Source of the DNA: Planctomycetia bacterium
GTDB taxonomy: Bacteria; Planctomycetota; Planctomycetia; Pirellulales; PNKZ01
NCBI GenBank assembly: GCA_021413845.1
Contig: JAIOPP010000052.1
Location: 1-46,356, forward strand
DNA length: 46,356 nucleotides
Direction of reading: 5' to 3'
The position numbers and the translations under genes were made by a program. Positions within the stretch are counted from its first letter, which is position 1, and each line of letters opens with the position of its first letter. Of the stretch, positions 39,344-46,228 are shown piece by piece. The notes beneath the pieces are model-generated. The model searched no databases. It was given only the letters and a program-made list of their open reading frames with translations, and had not been told where the DNA came from.

Positions 39344-39637
39344 TTACTTCGTCGAAGTGAAGTGCTCGGCGATCGCGGCTTGGATCGCCGGCTCGATCTG
39401 CGCGGGAGGCAGACCCAACACGGCCGCGGCGTCTTGCTTCTTGGTGAGGTCCGCCATCAACGCCTTGAGCTTTTGCTCGACACTCTGCGTGACCGTGACC
39501 CCTAACGCCAGGCCCGGGATGCCCAGCTTCGCGAAGAGCTTCGGTCCGAAGATCCCGCCCGCGACGAACGCGGCCGCGATGATGCCGAGCATCGGCAGGT
39601 TGAGCGACGACGCCAGGTTGAGAAGTTGGAACTGCAC
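39344..39637 (-). CDS. Holin-like membrane protein, 97 aa
   Basis: ATG 39637. A hydrophobic and glycine-rich N-terminal half (LPMLGIIAAAFVAGGIFGPK, then LGIPGLALGVTVT) is followed by an amphipathic helix with many charges (EQKLKALMADLTKKQDAAAV). Topology and size fit a holin or a related small membrane protein. The call is physical, without a family match. Confidence 0.5.
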   Translation of the reverse strand: MQFQLLNLASSLNLPMLGIIAAAFVAGGIFGPKLFAKLGIPGLALGVTVTQSVEQKLKALMADLTKKQDAAAVLGLPPAQIEPAIQAAIAEHFTSTK

Positions 39638-39683
39638 GACCGCACCTCGGGAAGGGATGATGAAGACGCCCGACGCCGAAGCG

Positions 39684-40064
39684 CTACGCCTGGTTCGGTT
39701 GGAACGTAGCGATGACGCTCAGGGCGTCGGACGAATGGAAGAACGCGGCGAACTGGTCGATCAGCTTGTCGGCCGTGACGAGCATCAGCTTCTTGAGCGC
39801 CGGGTCGATCAGGTTGTCCGGGCCTGGCAGATCGATCGGTTCGATGACTTGGTCGTACAGCTCGGCGAGGAACTGCAGCACGACGGCCTTCTTCTCGAGG
39901 CCGGTGGCGGCGAGGTCTTCGGCGATTTGCATCGCCGAGGGTATGGCAGGCAGCACGGCCTGATGCATCGCGGCCATCACGCCGAGCGCTCCGGCTTCGA
40001 CCTTGTCGTGAGCGGTCTTAATGACCGCACGAAGTTCGCCGCGGACGGAATCGTAGAGGCTCAT
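39684..40064 (-). CDS. Hypothetical phage protein, 126 aa
   Basis: Start chosen at ATG 40064, overlapping the HTH gene's stop (ATGA). Mostly helical (LRAVIKTAHDKVEAGALGVM; GLEKKAVVLQFLAELYDQVI). No signal peptide or clear membrane segment. Function unknown; coupled to the small HTH gene. Confidence 0.6.
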   Translation of the reverse strand: MSLYDSVRGELRAVIKTAHDKVEAGALGVMAAMHQAVLPAIPSAMQIAEDLAATGLEKKAVVLQFLAELYDQVIEPIDLPGPDNLIDPALKKLMLVTADKLIDQFAAFFHSSDALSVIATFQPNQA

Positions 40065-40237
40065 GGGGCACCCGCTGTGGATTGTTGCGGGGCCGGATTC
40101 CGATTGCGGATGCGTCGCACGGTCCAACGTGAGATGCCCGCTTCGCGAGCGATCTCGTGCGTCAGTAAGCGTTTGGCCTTCGTCAGCCGAAGCACGGTGG
40201 CTTCGATCGACTTGGGCGTCCGTTTGCGACCCGCCAT
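40061..40237 (-). CDS. Small helix-turn-helix protein, 58 aa
   Basis: ATG 40237 with GGGAGA upstream. The sequence begins MAGRKRTPKSIEATVLRLTK, then LLTHEIAREAGISRWTVRRI, a clear helix-turn-helix (EIAREAGIS-RWTVRRIRN) like that of invertases and resolvases. It is the first gene of the rightmost late-strand unit, transcribed divergently from the 122-aa gene at 40374, so it may control the divergent promoter region 40238-40373. Confidence 0.7.
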   Translation of the reverse strand: MAGRKRTPKSIEATVLRLTKAKRLLTHEIAREAGISRWTVRRIRNRNPAPQQSTAGAP

Positions 40238-40373
40238 GATCCGATCTCCCTGCCCTCAAGTGGGCGGAACGATGCTACGTGCCAGGTGGTGCAAAATAGG
40301 GGTCCAATTTTGCCCCCGCCGCGAAGTAGGTTCTGAGGATCTCCTCCACGCCGCGAACCGAAGGGTGCTAGCT

Positions 40374-40742
40374 ATGGCGAAGAAGATCGCCGAAGAAGAA
40401 GACGTCCTCGCGATTCAAATCAAGCATTACCTTGAACTTGAGGATAATCGCAAAACGCTGAATCGTCTCGCCGGAAGCGTCGAGCGGCAGGGCGACCCGA
40501 TCTACGAAGATTTGTTGGAGCACACGCGTGCCAACGGCGGCGTGGAGAAGGAAGTCGTGCATGCCGGATATCGTTTGACGATCCACACGGTCGAAGGGAC
40601 CGTGAAATGGAAAGACGAGTTCATCAAGCTCGCCGGTGCCGCGATGGCCGAAGATCTGCAGAGCAAAGCGGAGAAGCGCGAGAAGCTGGAGATCGAACCG
40701 CTGGCAGCCGTCGTCGCGTCGAAGTCGCGCAAAGCGGCCTAG
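40374..40742 (+). CDS. Hypothetical phage protein, 122 aa
   Basis: ATG 40374. It is acidic to neutral and helical: MAKKIAEEEDVLAIQIKHYL, GDPIYEDLLEHTRANGGVEK, VKWKDEFIKLAGAAMAEDLQ. One of the few plus-strand genes in the right arm, divergent from the HTH gene, so it may belong to a control or lysogeny module. Palindrome copy 9 starts right after its stop. Family not recognised. Confidence 0.6.
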   Translation: MAKKIAEEEDVLAIQIKHYLELEDNRKTLNRLAGSVERQGDPIYEDLLEHTRANGGVEKEVVHAGYRLTIHTVEGTVKWKDEFIKLAGAAMAEDLQSKAEKREKLEIEPLAAVVASKSRKAA

Positions 40743-40758
40743 CGTTTCCGGGGAAACG
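40743..40758. promoter_or_regulatory. parS/NBS-like palindrome, copy 9
   Basis: CGTTTCCGGGGAAACG, exact match. It is intergenic, abutting the stop codon of 40374-40742, between two convergent genes. It is the last copy before attR. Confidence 0.78.
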
Positions 40759-40768
40759 ATCACGCACG

Positions 40769-41350
40769 CTACGGGCAGCCGGTCCCTCCAGCGAGCTTTT
40801 CGCCGGTAAGAAATTCTTCGGCCCATCCGGGAATTTCGCTTTCAACGAGCAAAGGATGGCTCGACGATAGACCCGCTCGGAACACGTCGTAGAAGTTCAT
40901 TTGCGCCATCTTCACGATCTTCTCCGCTAGCGCTCGTGCGTCGACAACAAATTCCAAGACCTGTCCGATTTCTTTGCATCGCACTCGGTTATCGACTCCT
41001 GTCCCCTTCCTTGTAATGTAGATCTTCACTTTGTGGCTTTGATGATTGAAGGATGCTTGGTGCAAGAGTCCGTCACGGAGGCACTGCCAAAGCTTTTTCG
41101 TTTCATCCAGATGAAGGTTGAATAGACGTTCGCCGATTTGCCGATAAAACGAGTCGCCGAGTTTACTCGACTGTCCGCTATCGCTGGTCTGCCGAAAGTA
41201 GCGCTCGGCCAAGGGAATGCTCAAGATAAGCGCGGCAATCCCTCCATCTTTCTCATTACAGAGTCGAAGGATCGGATCGGCATACCACGCGTTGAATTGT
41301 TCAAGAGTCATCTCCGTTGGATCGGCTGACTCGGTATTAAGATTATTCAT
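40769..41350 (-). CDS. Hypothetical moron-type protein, 193 aa
   Basis: Start chosen at ATG 41350 (MNNLNTESADPTEMTLEQFN); the upstream extension lies in non-coding DNA. It is more AT-rich than its neighbours. Contains FYRQIGERLFNLHLDETKKL then CLRDGLLHQASFNHQSHKVK, a pattern I have seen in uncharacterised bacterial proteins. Position next to attR, different base composition and isolation from the late operon suggest a cargo (moron) gene, for example in host defence or exclusion. Function unknown. Confidence 0.6.
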   Translation of the reverse strand: MNNLNTESADPTEMTLEQFNAWYADPILRLCNEKDGGIAALILSIPLAERYFRQTSDSGQSSKLGDSFYRQIGERLFNLHLDETKKLWQCLRDGLLHQASFNHQSHKVKIYITRKGTGVDNRVRCKEIGQVLEFVVDARALAEKIVKMAQMNFYDVFRAGLSSSHPLLVESEIPGWAEEFLTGEKLAGGTGCP

Positions 41351-41570
41351 CGCGAACCTGTATCTTTGGATGCTCGGGGCAGGGCCATGGTAGGCGGGAT
41401 TCGCGATTATGAACACCGTCGAAGGCAAGCCGTCGCTCGAAGCGTTCCTAAGGATATTCTGCCCTGAAGTGGACGGCATTCGCATCCGAACGACGGGCTG
41501 AAACAGGGCGTGCCGAACGGCGTTCTGGACTGCCGATCCGGTAGCCGCGAACGAGGTATTTCTGACACCC
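41351..41570. other. attR phage-side spacer
   Basis: About 220 bp without a credible gene between the moron-type gene and the att core. An in-frame antisense reading through the tRNA fragment is not a gene. It presumably includes integrase arm sites and the promoter of the moron-type gene. Confidence 0.4.
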
Positions 41571-41592
41571 TCGGTCTTCGGAACCGAGGGTT
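41571..41592. other. attR core
   Basis: 22 bp identical to 5287-5308. The sequence to its right is the original host tRNA 3' part. Confidence 0.88.
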
Positions 41593-41617
41593 ACAGGTTC
41601 GAATCCTGTCGGGTGTA
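41571..41617 (+). pseudogene. Displaced 3' part of tRNA-Arg(TCG)
   Basis: Anticodon arm TCGGT-CTTCGGA-ACCGA, variable loop, T arm ACAGG-TTCGAAT-CCTGT (perfect pairing) and acceptor 3' strand CGGGTGT plus A. No D arm or normal 5' half precedes it. It is the host end left by integration. The six bases before it, ACACCC (41565-41570), can pair with GGGTGT (41611-41616), giving a D-armless tRNA-like fold. Confidence 0.85.
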
Positions 41618-41776
41618 CTCGTTCGCTCTCGCGCCGAGCTTGAATTTAAGCTCAGGGCCCGCTGGCAGAGTACCGCGGTATGATTGCGCATTCTTGCGCC
41701 TGAGGGCCGAATTTAAGGCCTATGCTCGCGATCGGCGGGATGCTTCCCGCTCGATCTACTACCGTATCGAGGCCGC

Positions 41777-42061
41777 CTAGAGGCTGGCGTCGAGCTCGAG
41801 TTCTCGCACTTTCGCAGAGAGGCTCACGATACAGGTCAAATAGCCCTGCAACTCCTCGATCCGCTGCGATTGCAGAACGATCTGCTTATTGGCGAGCCGA
41901 AGTTGTTCGAGCAATTCAGCGGCAGACCGCTTTGAGTTGCCTGCCAAGTCGCTGATGTCCGTGTACTCGAACTCAGGGTGCATCCCGTTCATGGCGTCAG
42001 GGCGAGCATGTTCGCTCTTGTCCGTGCTGCATCCGTTGCACTCGTTGATGACTTTAGGCAT
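41777..42061 (-). CDS. Hypothetical coiled-coil protein, 94 aa
   Basis: ATG 42061 with GGAAG about 10 nt upstream. The second half is a heptad-rich helix (SAAELLEQLRLANKQIVLQS, QRIEELQGYLTCIVSLSAKV). The N terminus has a CNGC pair. It lies outside attR and is therefore host or from an older element. No family recognised. Confidence 0.5.
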   Translation of the reverse strand: MPKVINECNGCSTDKSEHARPDAMNGMHPEFEYTDISDLAGNSKRSAAELLEQLRLANKQIVLQSQRIEELQGYLTCIVSLSAKVRELELDASL

Positions 42062-42807
42062 GTCTGAGCTTCCGACTCTTGATGGTGTTTTTAAGGAGTT
42101 CTCGAAGTGTGTAGAACTCCCTAACTAGTTGGGTATAGCCTCGAATAAACCAATAGGAAGTTGCTGATACTAGAGAATGCGGGATTTCGTAGGCGATCTT
42201 CGTCGAAGACGTGTGTTATTCGTTACGACCGAATTAAAGCTAAGAGATTCGGCGTAGCAAACCCCGCAACCGATGGCTCTTAACGCCTCGACGCTCTGAG
42301 AATATCGCTTCTGCGCGTTGGTTTTGGTGGACGGCAAGCCTCTTTCGGCTTCGTCGGCACCGTTCCGAAGAGCCCGTCGGGTCGGCTCTCCTCGTATCGA
42401 ACGCAAGCGTGTCGAAAGGCATTCGGTCCACGGCACAATGGTCTCTCCAACCGGAAGGCCATCTCTAAACTGCTTATTGATAAGTAGTTAGCAACAAGCA
42501 ATTTTCGCATGCTGCATTCCCTAGAAGCAGAAATAACAAGATAGACGGAATGAATAGGAAAAATAATATGACCAAAAAAGATAAAATAGATTGAATAAAT
42601 AGAATAGGCAGTATAAAACGGTAATTGTCACATGTCGGCCAGTCATCACGACAGGAACGACTGTGCTCGACACGCAAGGAATTTCCGGAGTTCCAAGTGT
42701 GTCGAGGAAGCGGAAACGGCGGAAGCCGGGCCCGATCCGCCTGCCTCGTGTCGAGGGGGCGTGAAAGTTTGTCTCTCACAAAAACCCACGTTTAGAAAGT
42801 CAGAACC
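42062..42807. other. AT-rich intergenic region upstream of pilin genes
   Basis: About 750 bp with no convincing gene. The part at 42480-42620 is strikingly AT-rich, with runs of GAATAGGAAAAATAATATG type. Minus-strand frames across it translate to low-complexity sequence and lack ribosome-binding sites. It probably contains the promoter and leader of the first pilin gene; the leader TTTAGAAAGTCAGAACC before its ATG is repeated before the second. Confidence 0.5.
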
Positions 42808-43149
42808 ATGTTGAAGCGTCTTTGGAGCGAAGAAGTCGGTGCGATCGTTTCGGCCGAAATCATGTTGGTCGCCACGATCCTCGTGATCGGCGTGATCGTT
42901 GGTCTCAAGAGCGTCCGTGATTCGGTCGTGACCGAACTCGCCGACGTCGCTCAAGCGATCGGCAACGTCAACCAAACCTACTCGTACAGCGGCGTCAGCG
43001 GTCACCACACGTTCACCGCCGGTGCTCAATTCACCGACAACGCCGACTTCTGCGATGTCTCGTCTTTGTCCGATGCCGGCAACTCGAAGTGCGTCGTGAT
43101 CTGCACCTCGATCCAGACCCCAGGCGGCAGCAGCGAACCGACGAACTAA
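42808..43149 (+). CDS. Flp-like pilin, copy 1
   Basis: 113 aa. The basic N terminus MLKRLWSEEVGAIVSAE is followed by a hydrophobic helix IMLVATILVIGVIVGLKSV, as in type IVb prepilins, where cleavage would follow the Gly of VGA. The acidic residue is at +6 rather than the usual +5. The C-terminal domain has three cysteines (DFCDV and KCVVIC) suggesting a disulphide. It would assemble at the membrane or be secreted by a Tad-like machine, which is not in the window. Nearly identical to copy 2. Confidence 0.7.
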   Translation: MLKRLWSEEVGAIVSAEIMLVATILVIGVIVGLKSVRDSVVTELADVAQAIGNVNQTYSYSGVSGHHTFTAGAQFTDNADFCDVSSLSDAGNSKCVVICTSIQTPGGSSEPTN

Positions 43150-43211
43150 CGTCGCTGGTCGAACGACTCAAGTGCCAAGCCTGAGTTGATCGGCCTGTCG
43201 GAAACGCGAAT

Positions 43212-43249
43212 GGGGGCCGAGGGTAAGACTCTCTTTTCCCACGGCCCCC
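43212..43249 (+). terminator. Terminator hairpin after pilin copy 1
   Basis: GGGGGCCGAGGG pairs with CCCACGGCCCCC with one A-A mismatch, loop about 14 nt. A second hairpin, AGGTCG...CGACCT, follows at about 43332-43356. Both elements recur after copies 2 and 3. Confidence 0.7.
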
Positions 43250-43435
43250 TCTTCGCGGCTCTCCCATCCCCAACGAATCCCACTGTCTTGTGAATTACCG
43301 TCTTGCGAATGTTCCTTTGTTGCGAGCCTCTAGGTCGCCTTGCTCTTTCGACCTAGCGGCTTGTCGTCCGATCCTGATCCGTACCTGATCCGTAAGTGTC
43401 CGTTTCCAAACCCTGTTTTTTAGAAAGTCAGAACC

Positions 43436-43780
43436 ATGTTGAAGCGTCTTTGGAGTGAAGAAGTCGGTGCCATCGTCTCGGCTGAAATCATGTTGGTCGC
43501 CACGATTCTCGTGATCGGCGTCATCGTAGGCCTGAAGAGCGTCCGCGATTCCGTCGTGACCGAACTCGCCGACGTCGCTCAAGCGATCGGCAACGTCAAC
43601 CAAACGTACTCGTACAGCGGTGTCAGCGGACATCACACGTTCACCGCCGGTGCCCAGTTCACCGACAACGCCGACTTCTGCGACGTCCCGGGCACCCCGA
43701 CCGACATCGGCAACTCGAAGTGCGTCGTAATCTGCACGTCGATCCAAGCCCCAGGCGGCACGACTGAACCTACGAACTAG
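43436..43780 (+). CDS. Flp-like pilin, copy 2
   Basis: 114 aa, identical to copy 1 for the first 80 or so residues and differing in the insert after DFCDV (PGTPTDIGNSKCVVICTSIQ). The 5' leader is also the same as in copy 1, so the duplication includes the translation start region. Synonymous differences show that it is not a very recent copy. Confidence 0.7.
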   Translation: MLKRLWSEEVGAIVSAEIMLVATILVIGVIVGLKSVRDSVVTELADVAQAIGNVNQTYSYSGVSGHHTFTAGAQFTDNADFCDVPGTPTDIGNSKCVVICTSIQAPGGTTEPTN

Positions 43781-43848
43781 TCTCTCTTAAGTCGAACGAA
43801 TCCGGGTGCCCACTAGGATTCGCTCGATAGACCGATGGAAACGTGATC

Positions 43849-43886
43849 GGGGGCCGTGGGTAAGACTCTGTTTTCCCACGGCCCCC
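43849..43886 (+). terminator. Terminator hairpin after pilin copy 2
   Basis: GGGGGCCGTGGG pairs perfectly (12 bp) with CCCACGGCCCCC, loop TAAGACTCTGTTTT. An AGGTCGT...ACGACCT hairpin follows at about 43960-43985. Confidence 0.75.
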
Positions 43887-44045
43887 TACGTCGCGAATGT
43901 TTGCTGTCCGATGTAGAAGCGTAAATGTTGTCGCGCCGTGCGGAACCTTTGCGAGCCTCGAGGTCGTCTCTCTCTCACGACCTAGGGACTAGCGGAACCG
44001 CGAGTTGCGAGTCTCACCAACACCTTTACTAAAAGAAGTCCTCTC

Positions 44046-44393
44046 ATGTTGAAGCGTTTTTGGAAGGAAGAATTCGGTGCGATCGTTTCGGCCGAAGTTA
44101 TGTTGGTCGCCACGATCTTGGTGATCGGAGTTATCGTGGGTCTGAAAAGCGTTCGTGATTCGGTGGCAACCGAATTGGCGGACGTCGCTCAGGCCTTCGG
44201 CAACGTCAACCAAACGTATTCGTACAGTGCCACCAGCGGGCACCACACGTTTACCGCCGGTGGACAGTTCACCGATGCCGCCGACTTCTGTGATCTCCCC
44301 GGGATGGTGATGAACTGCGAGCAACAATCGAAGTGCGTTGCCATCTGCACTTCGATCCAAGCTCCCGGTGGAAGCACCGAACCGTTGAACTAA
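44046..44393 (+). CDS. Flp-like pilin, copy 3
   Basis: 115 aa, more diverged than the other two (MLKRFWKEEFGAIVSAEVML; central SATSGHHTFTAGGQFTDAAD; insert LPGMVMNCEQQSKCVAICTS with an additional cysteine). Leader differs (ACTAAAAGAAGTCCTCTC). Tandem arrangement with individual terminators suggests that each gene is transcribed separately at its own level. Confidence 0.7.
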   Translation: MLKRFWKEEFGAIVSAEVMLVATILVIGVIVGLKSVRDSVATELADVAQAFGNVNQTYSYSATSGHHTFTAGGQFTDAADFCDLPGMVMNCEQQSKCVAICTSIQAPGGSTEPLN

Positions 44394-44461
44394 GGTTTGT
44401 TGCCGTGTCGAACGACTCTTGTGCCAACTAGGAGTTGCTCGATGGGGCGTAAGTCGCGAAT

Positions 44462-44500
44462 GGGGGCCGAGGGGAATCTCTCTCCTTTCCCACGGCCCCC
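44462..44500 (+). terminator. Terminator hairpin after pilin copy 3
   Basis: GGGGGCCGAGGG and CCCACGGCCCCC with an A-A mismatch, the same unit as after copies 1 and 2. Confidence 0.68.
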
Positions 44501-44562
44501 TCTTCGCGGACCCAAGATGCGAAGCTCTCCGAGAAACCTGTGCCTTGCGGAATCGTGCCTTT

Positions 44563-44612
44563 GCGGGGCCCTAGGTCGTCTCTCTCCCGACCTACGGCCC
44601 CGCTTTCTTTTT
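44563..44612 (+). terminator. Strong intrinsic terminator
   Basis: GCGGGGCC-CT-AGGTCG pairs with CGACCT-AC-GGCCCCGC across a 9-nt loop, followed by TTTCTTTTT. It closes the pilin region 40 bp before the HsdM-like gene, which must therefore have a promoter within or after it. Confidence 0.8.
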
Positions 44613-44653
44613 GATCCGCTCGTCGCTTCTCCTCGCAACGAAACGAAATCACG

Positions 44654-46135
44654 ATGGTCGTTAAGAAATCCAAACTCTATTCCTTCCTCTGGTCGAGCTG
44701 CCGGCGACTTCGCGGTTCGATGGATGTCGGTCGATTCAAAGACTACGTGTTGGTGCTGCTCTGCGTGAAATACGCCGGCGACAAATACACGAGCGGCTCG
44801 AGCGCTCCGATCGTGGTTCCGCCAGACGCCGGATTTAAGGATCTCGTAGCCCTCAAAGGTCGTCCCGACATCGGGGCTCGGATCAATCAAGAAATCGTGG
44901 CTCGACTGGCTGCCGACAACCGGCTCTCCGACCTGCCCGACTTCGACGACGCTTGTCTCGGCGTCGGCCCGGAAAAGGTCGACCGCCTTTCCGCCCTGAT
45001 CGCGATCTTCGAGAACGAGGCGCTCGACTTTTCGACGACCCTCCCCGAACACGACGATCTTCTCGGCGGGGCCTACGAATATCTGTTGCGCTACTGCGGC
45101 ATGGAAAACGGCAAGAACTCCGGCCAACCGCACACGCCGGCCGAAGTGAGCCGCGTCATGGCGCAGGTGCTCGGCGTCGGCGAAGGCGCGACCGAAGCCA
45201 CGACGGCCTACGACCCGACCTTCGGCTTCGGCTCGCCGCTGCTCCGACTCGCGATCGACGCCCGGCGCAAGCCGCTGCTCTACGGACAAGCTCGCGATTC
45301 CGCTTCGAGCGGCCTCGCACAACTTCACCTCCGGCTCCAGCACGGCGCGATCGCGAACATCGCCGTCGGCAACACGCTCGCAGATCCGCAGTTCAAAGAC
45401 GGCGACAAGCTCAAGACGTTCGACTTCGTGGTCGCCGACCCGCTTTTGCACGGCGACTGCTGGCGCTGCGGAATCGATCCGGCGCTCGATCCTTATCAAC
45501 GCTTCCGACCCTTCGGCACGCCGCCGGAAAAAGGGGGCGGATACGCTTATTTGCTGCATGTCGTTCACTCGCTCAACGGCACGGGCCGCGGGGCGTGCAT
45601 CATGCCGCAACGCGCCTTGTCGCGCGGAGCGCGCGGCAGCGCCGAGGCCGACATTCGCTGGGCGCTCATTCGCAAAGGCCTGATCTCGGGCATCATCGGG
45701 CTGCCGCCGAATCTCTTCTTCGGCACCGGTATCTCGGCCTGCATCGTGATCGTCGACAAACGCGGTGCGCACGCTCGCAAAGGCGTATTCATGATCGACG
45801 CCGGTGCGAGCTTCGTGAAAGACGGCTTGAAGAACCGACTCCGCGAGCAAGATCTGCAACGAATCGTCGACGTCTTCCACGATCGGCTGGAAATTCCCGG
45901 CTATTCCCGCCTCGTGGCGACCCACGAGATCGCCCGGGCCGACTACAACCTGAGCCTGCAACACCACATCAACGGTCGGCCGACTCGCGGCTTCCGCAAC
46001 GTCGCCGGCTCGCTGCCGCGCGCGGTGCCGGGAGTCGACGTCGACGCCCTGCGACACTATTGGTCCGCCTTCTCTCAACTCGGACAGGCATCGTTGAGCA
46101 ACCGCCTCGACGCCCCTCCCGAGTCGAGCTCCTGA
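44654..46135 (+). CDS. HsdM-like type I methyltransferase subunit, probably inactive
   Basis: 493 aa. The N-terminal helical domain (LWSSCRRLRGSMDVGRFKDY, VLLCVKYAGDKY) and the order of later motifs are those of HsdM. Key catalytic motifs are altered. The SAM motif, normally DPTCGSGS, is DPTFGFGS; NPPF is replaced by DPLL in FDFVVADPLLHGD; LYGQE reads LYGQA. IPLRALFFGTGI-type segments are kept (GLPPNLFFGTGISACIVIVD). No HsdS or HsdR gene follows within 220 bp. It is a likely pseudoenzyme or decaying remnant with an intact reading frame. Confidence 0.85.
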   Translation: MVVKKSKLYSFLWSSCRRLRGSMDVGRFKDYVLVLLCVKYAGDKYTSGSSAPIVVPPDAGFKDLVALKGRPDIGARINQEIVARLAADNRLSDLPDFDDACLGVGPEKVDRLSALIAIFENEALDFSTTLPEHDDLLGGAYEYLLRYCGMENGKNSGQPHTPAEVSRVMAQVLGVGEGATEATTAYDPTFGFGSPLLRLAIDARRKPLLYGQARDSASSGLAQLHLRLQHGAIANIAVGNTLADPQFKDGDKLKTFDFVVADPLLHGDCWRCGIDPALDPYQRFRPFGTPPEKGGGYAYLLHVVHSLNGTGRGACIMPQRALSRGARGSAEADIRWALIRKGLISGIIGLPPNLFFGTGISACIVIVDKRGAHARKGVFMIDAGASFVKDGLKNRLREQDLQRIVDVFHDRLEIPGYSRLVATHEIARADYNLSLQHHINGRPTRGFRNVAGSLPRAVPGVDVDALRHYWSAFSQLGQASLSNRLDAPPESSS

Positions 46136-46228
46136 CCAAGCCATGAAACATCGAAAATCCTATTCCTTTCGGCGCTCCTCGATCCTTAGAAATAACTATC
46201 GCACCGCCGTTAAACACTAGAAGTAGTT

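Larger units (their letters stand above)
5287..41592. mobile_element. Prophage integrated in tRNA-Arg(TCG), about 36.3 kb
   Basis: The element is bounded by identical 22-bp cores at 5287-5308 (inside the intact tRNA) and 41571-41592 (inside the displaced tRNA 3' fragment). A tyrosine integrase lies 2.3 kb from the left core. It holds terminase, portal, capsid, protease, neck, tail tube, tape measure, tail fibre and a probable lysis region, so it looks complete. Head and tail genes follow lambda order on the minus strand; early genes are on the plus strand. Siphovirus morphology is inferred from the tape measure and from the absence of sheath or baseplate genes. Confidence 0.93.

Noticed and set aside
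41407-41691. Minus-strand ORF across the tRNA fragment (94 codons)
   Set aside because: Its RIRTCNPRF segment is the standard antisense translation of a tRNA T arm; no ribosome-binding site.
42170-42436. 88-codon minus-strand ORF upstream of the pilins
   Set aside because: No ribosome-binding site, biased composition, and no protein-like pattern.
42474-42779. Hydrophobic minus-strand ORF in the AT-rich spacer
   Set aside because: The Leu/Phe/Ile run is a by-product of AT-rich DNA; it has no start signal and no credible flanking sequence.
44390-46144. 584-codon minus-strand frame opposite the HsdM-like gene
   Set aside because: It is antisense to clear HsdM homology and crosses the strong terminator; it is a shadow frame.
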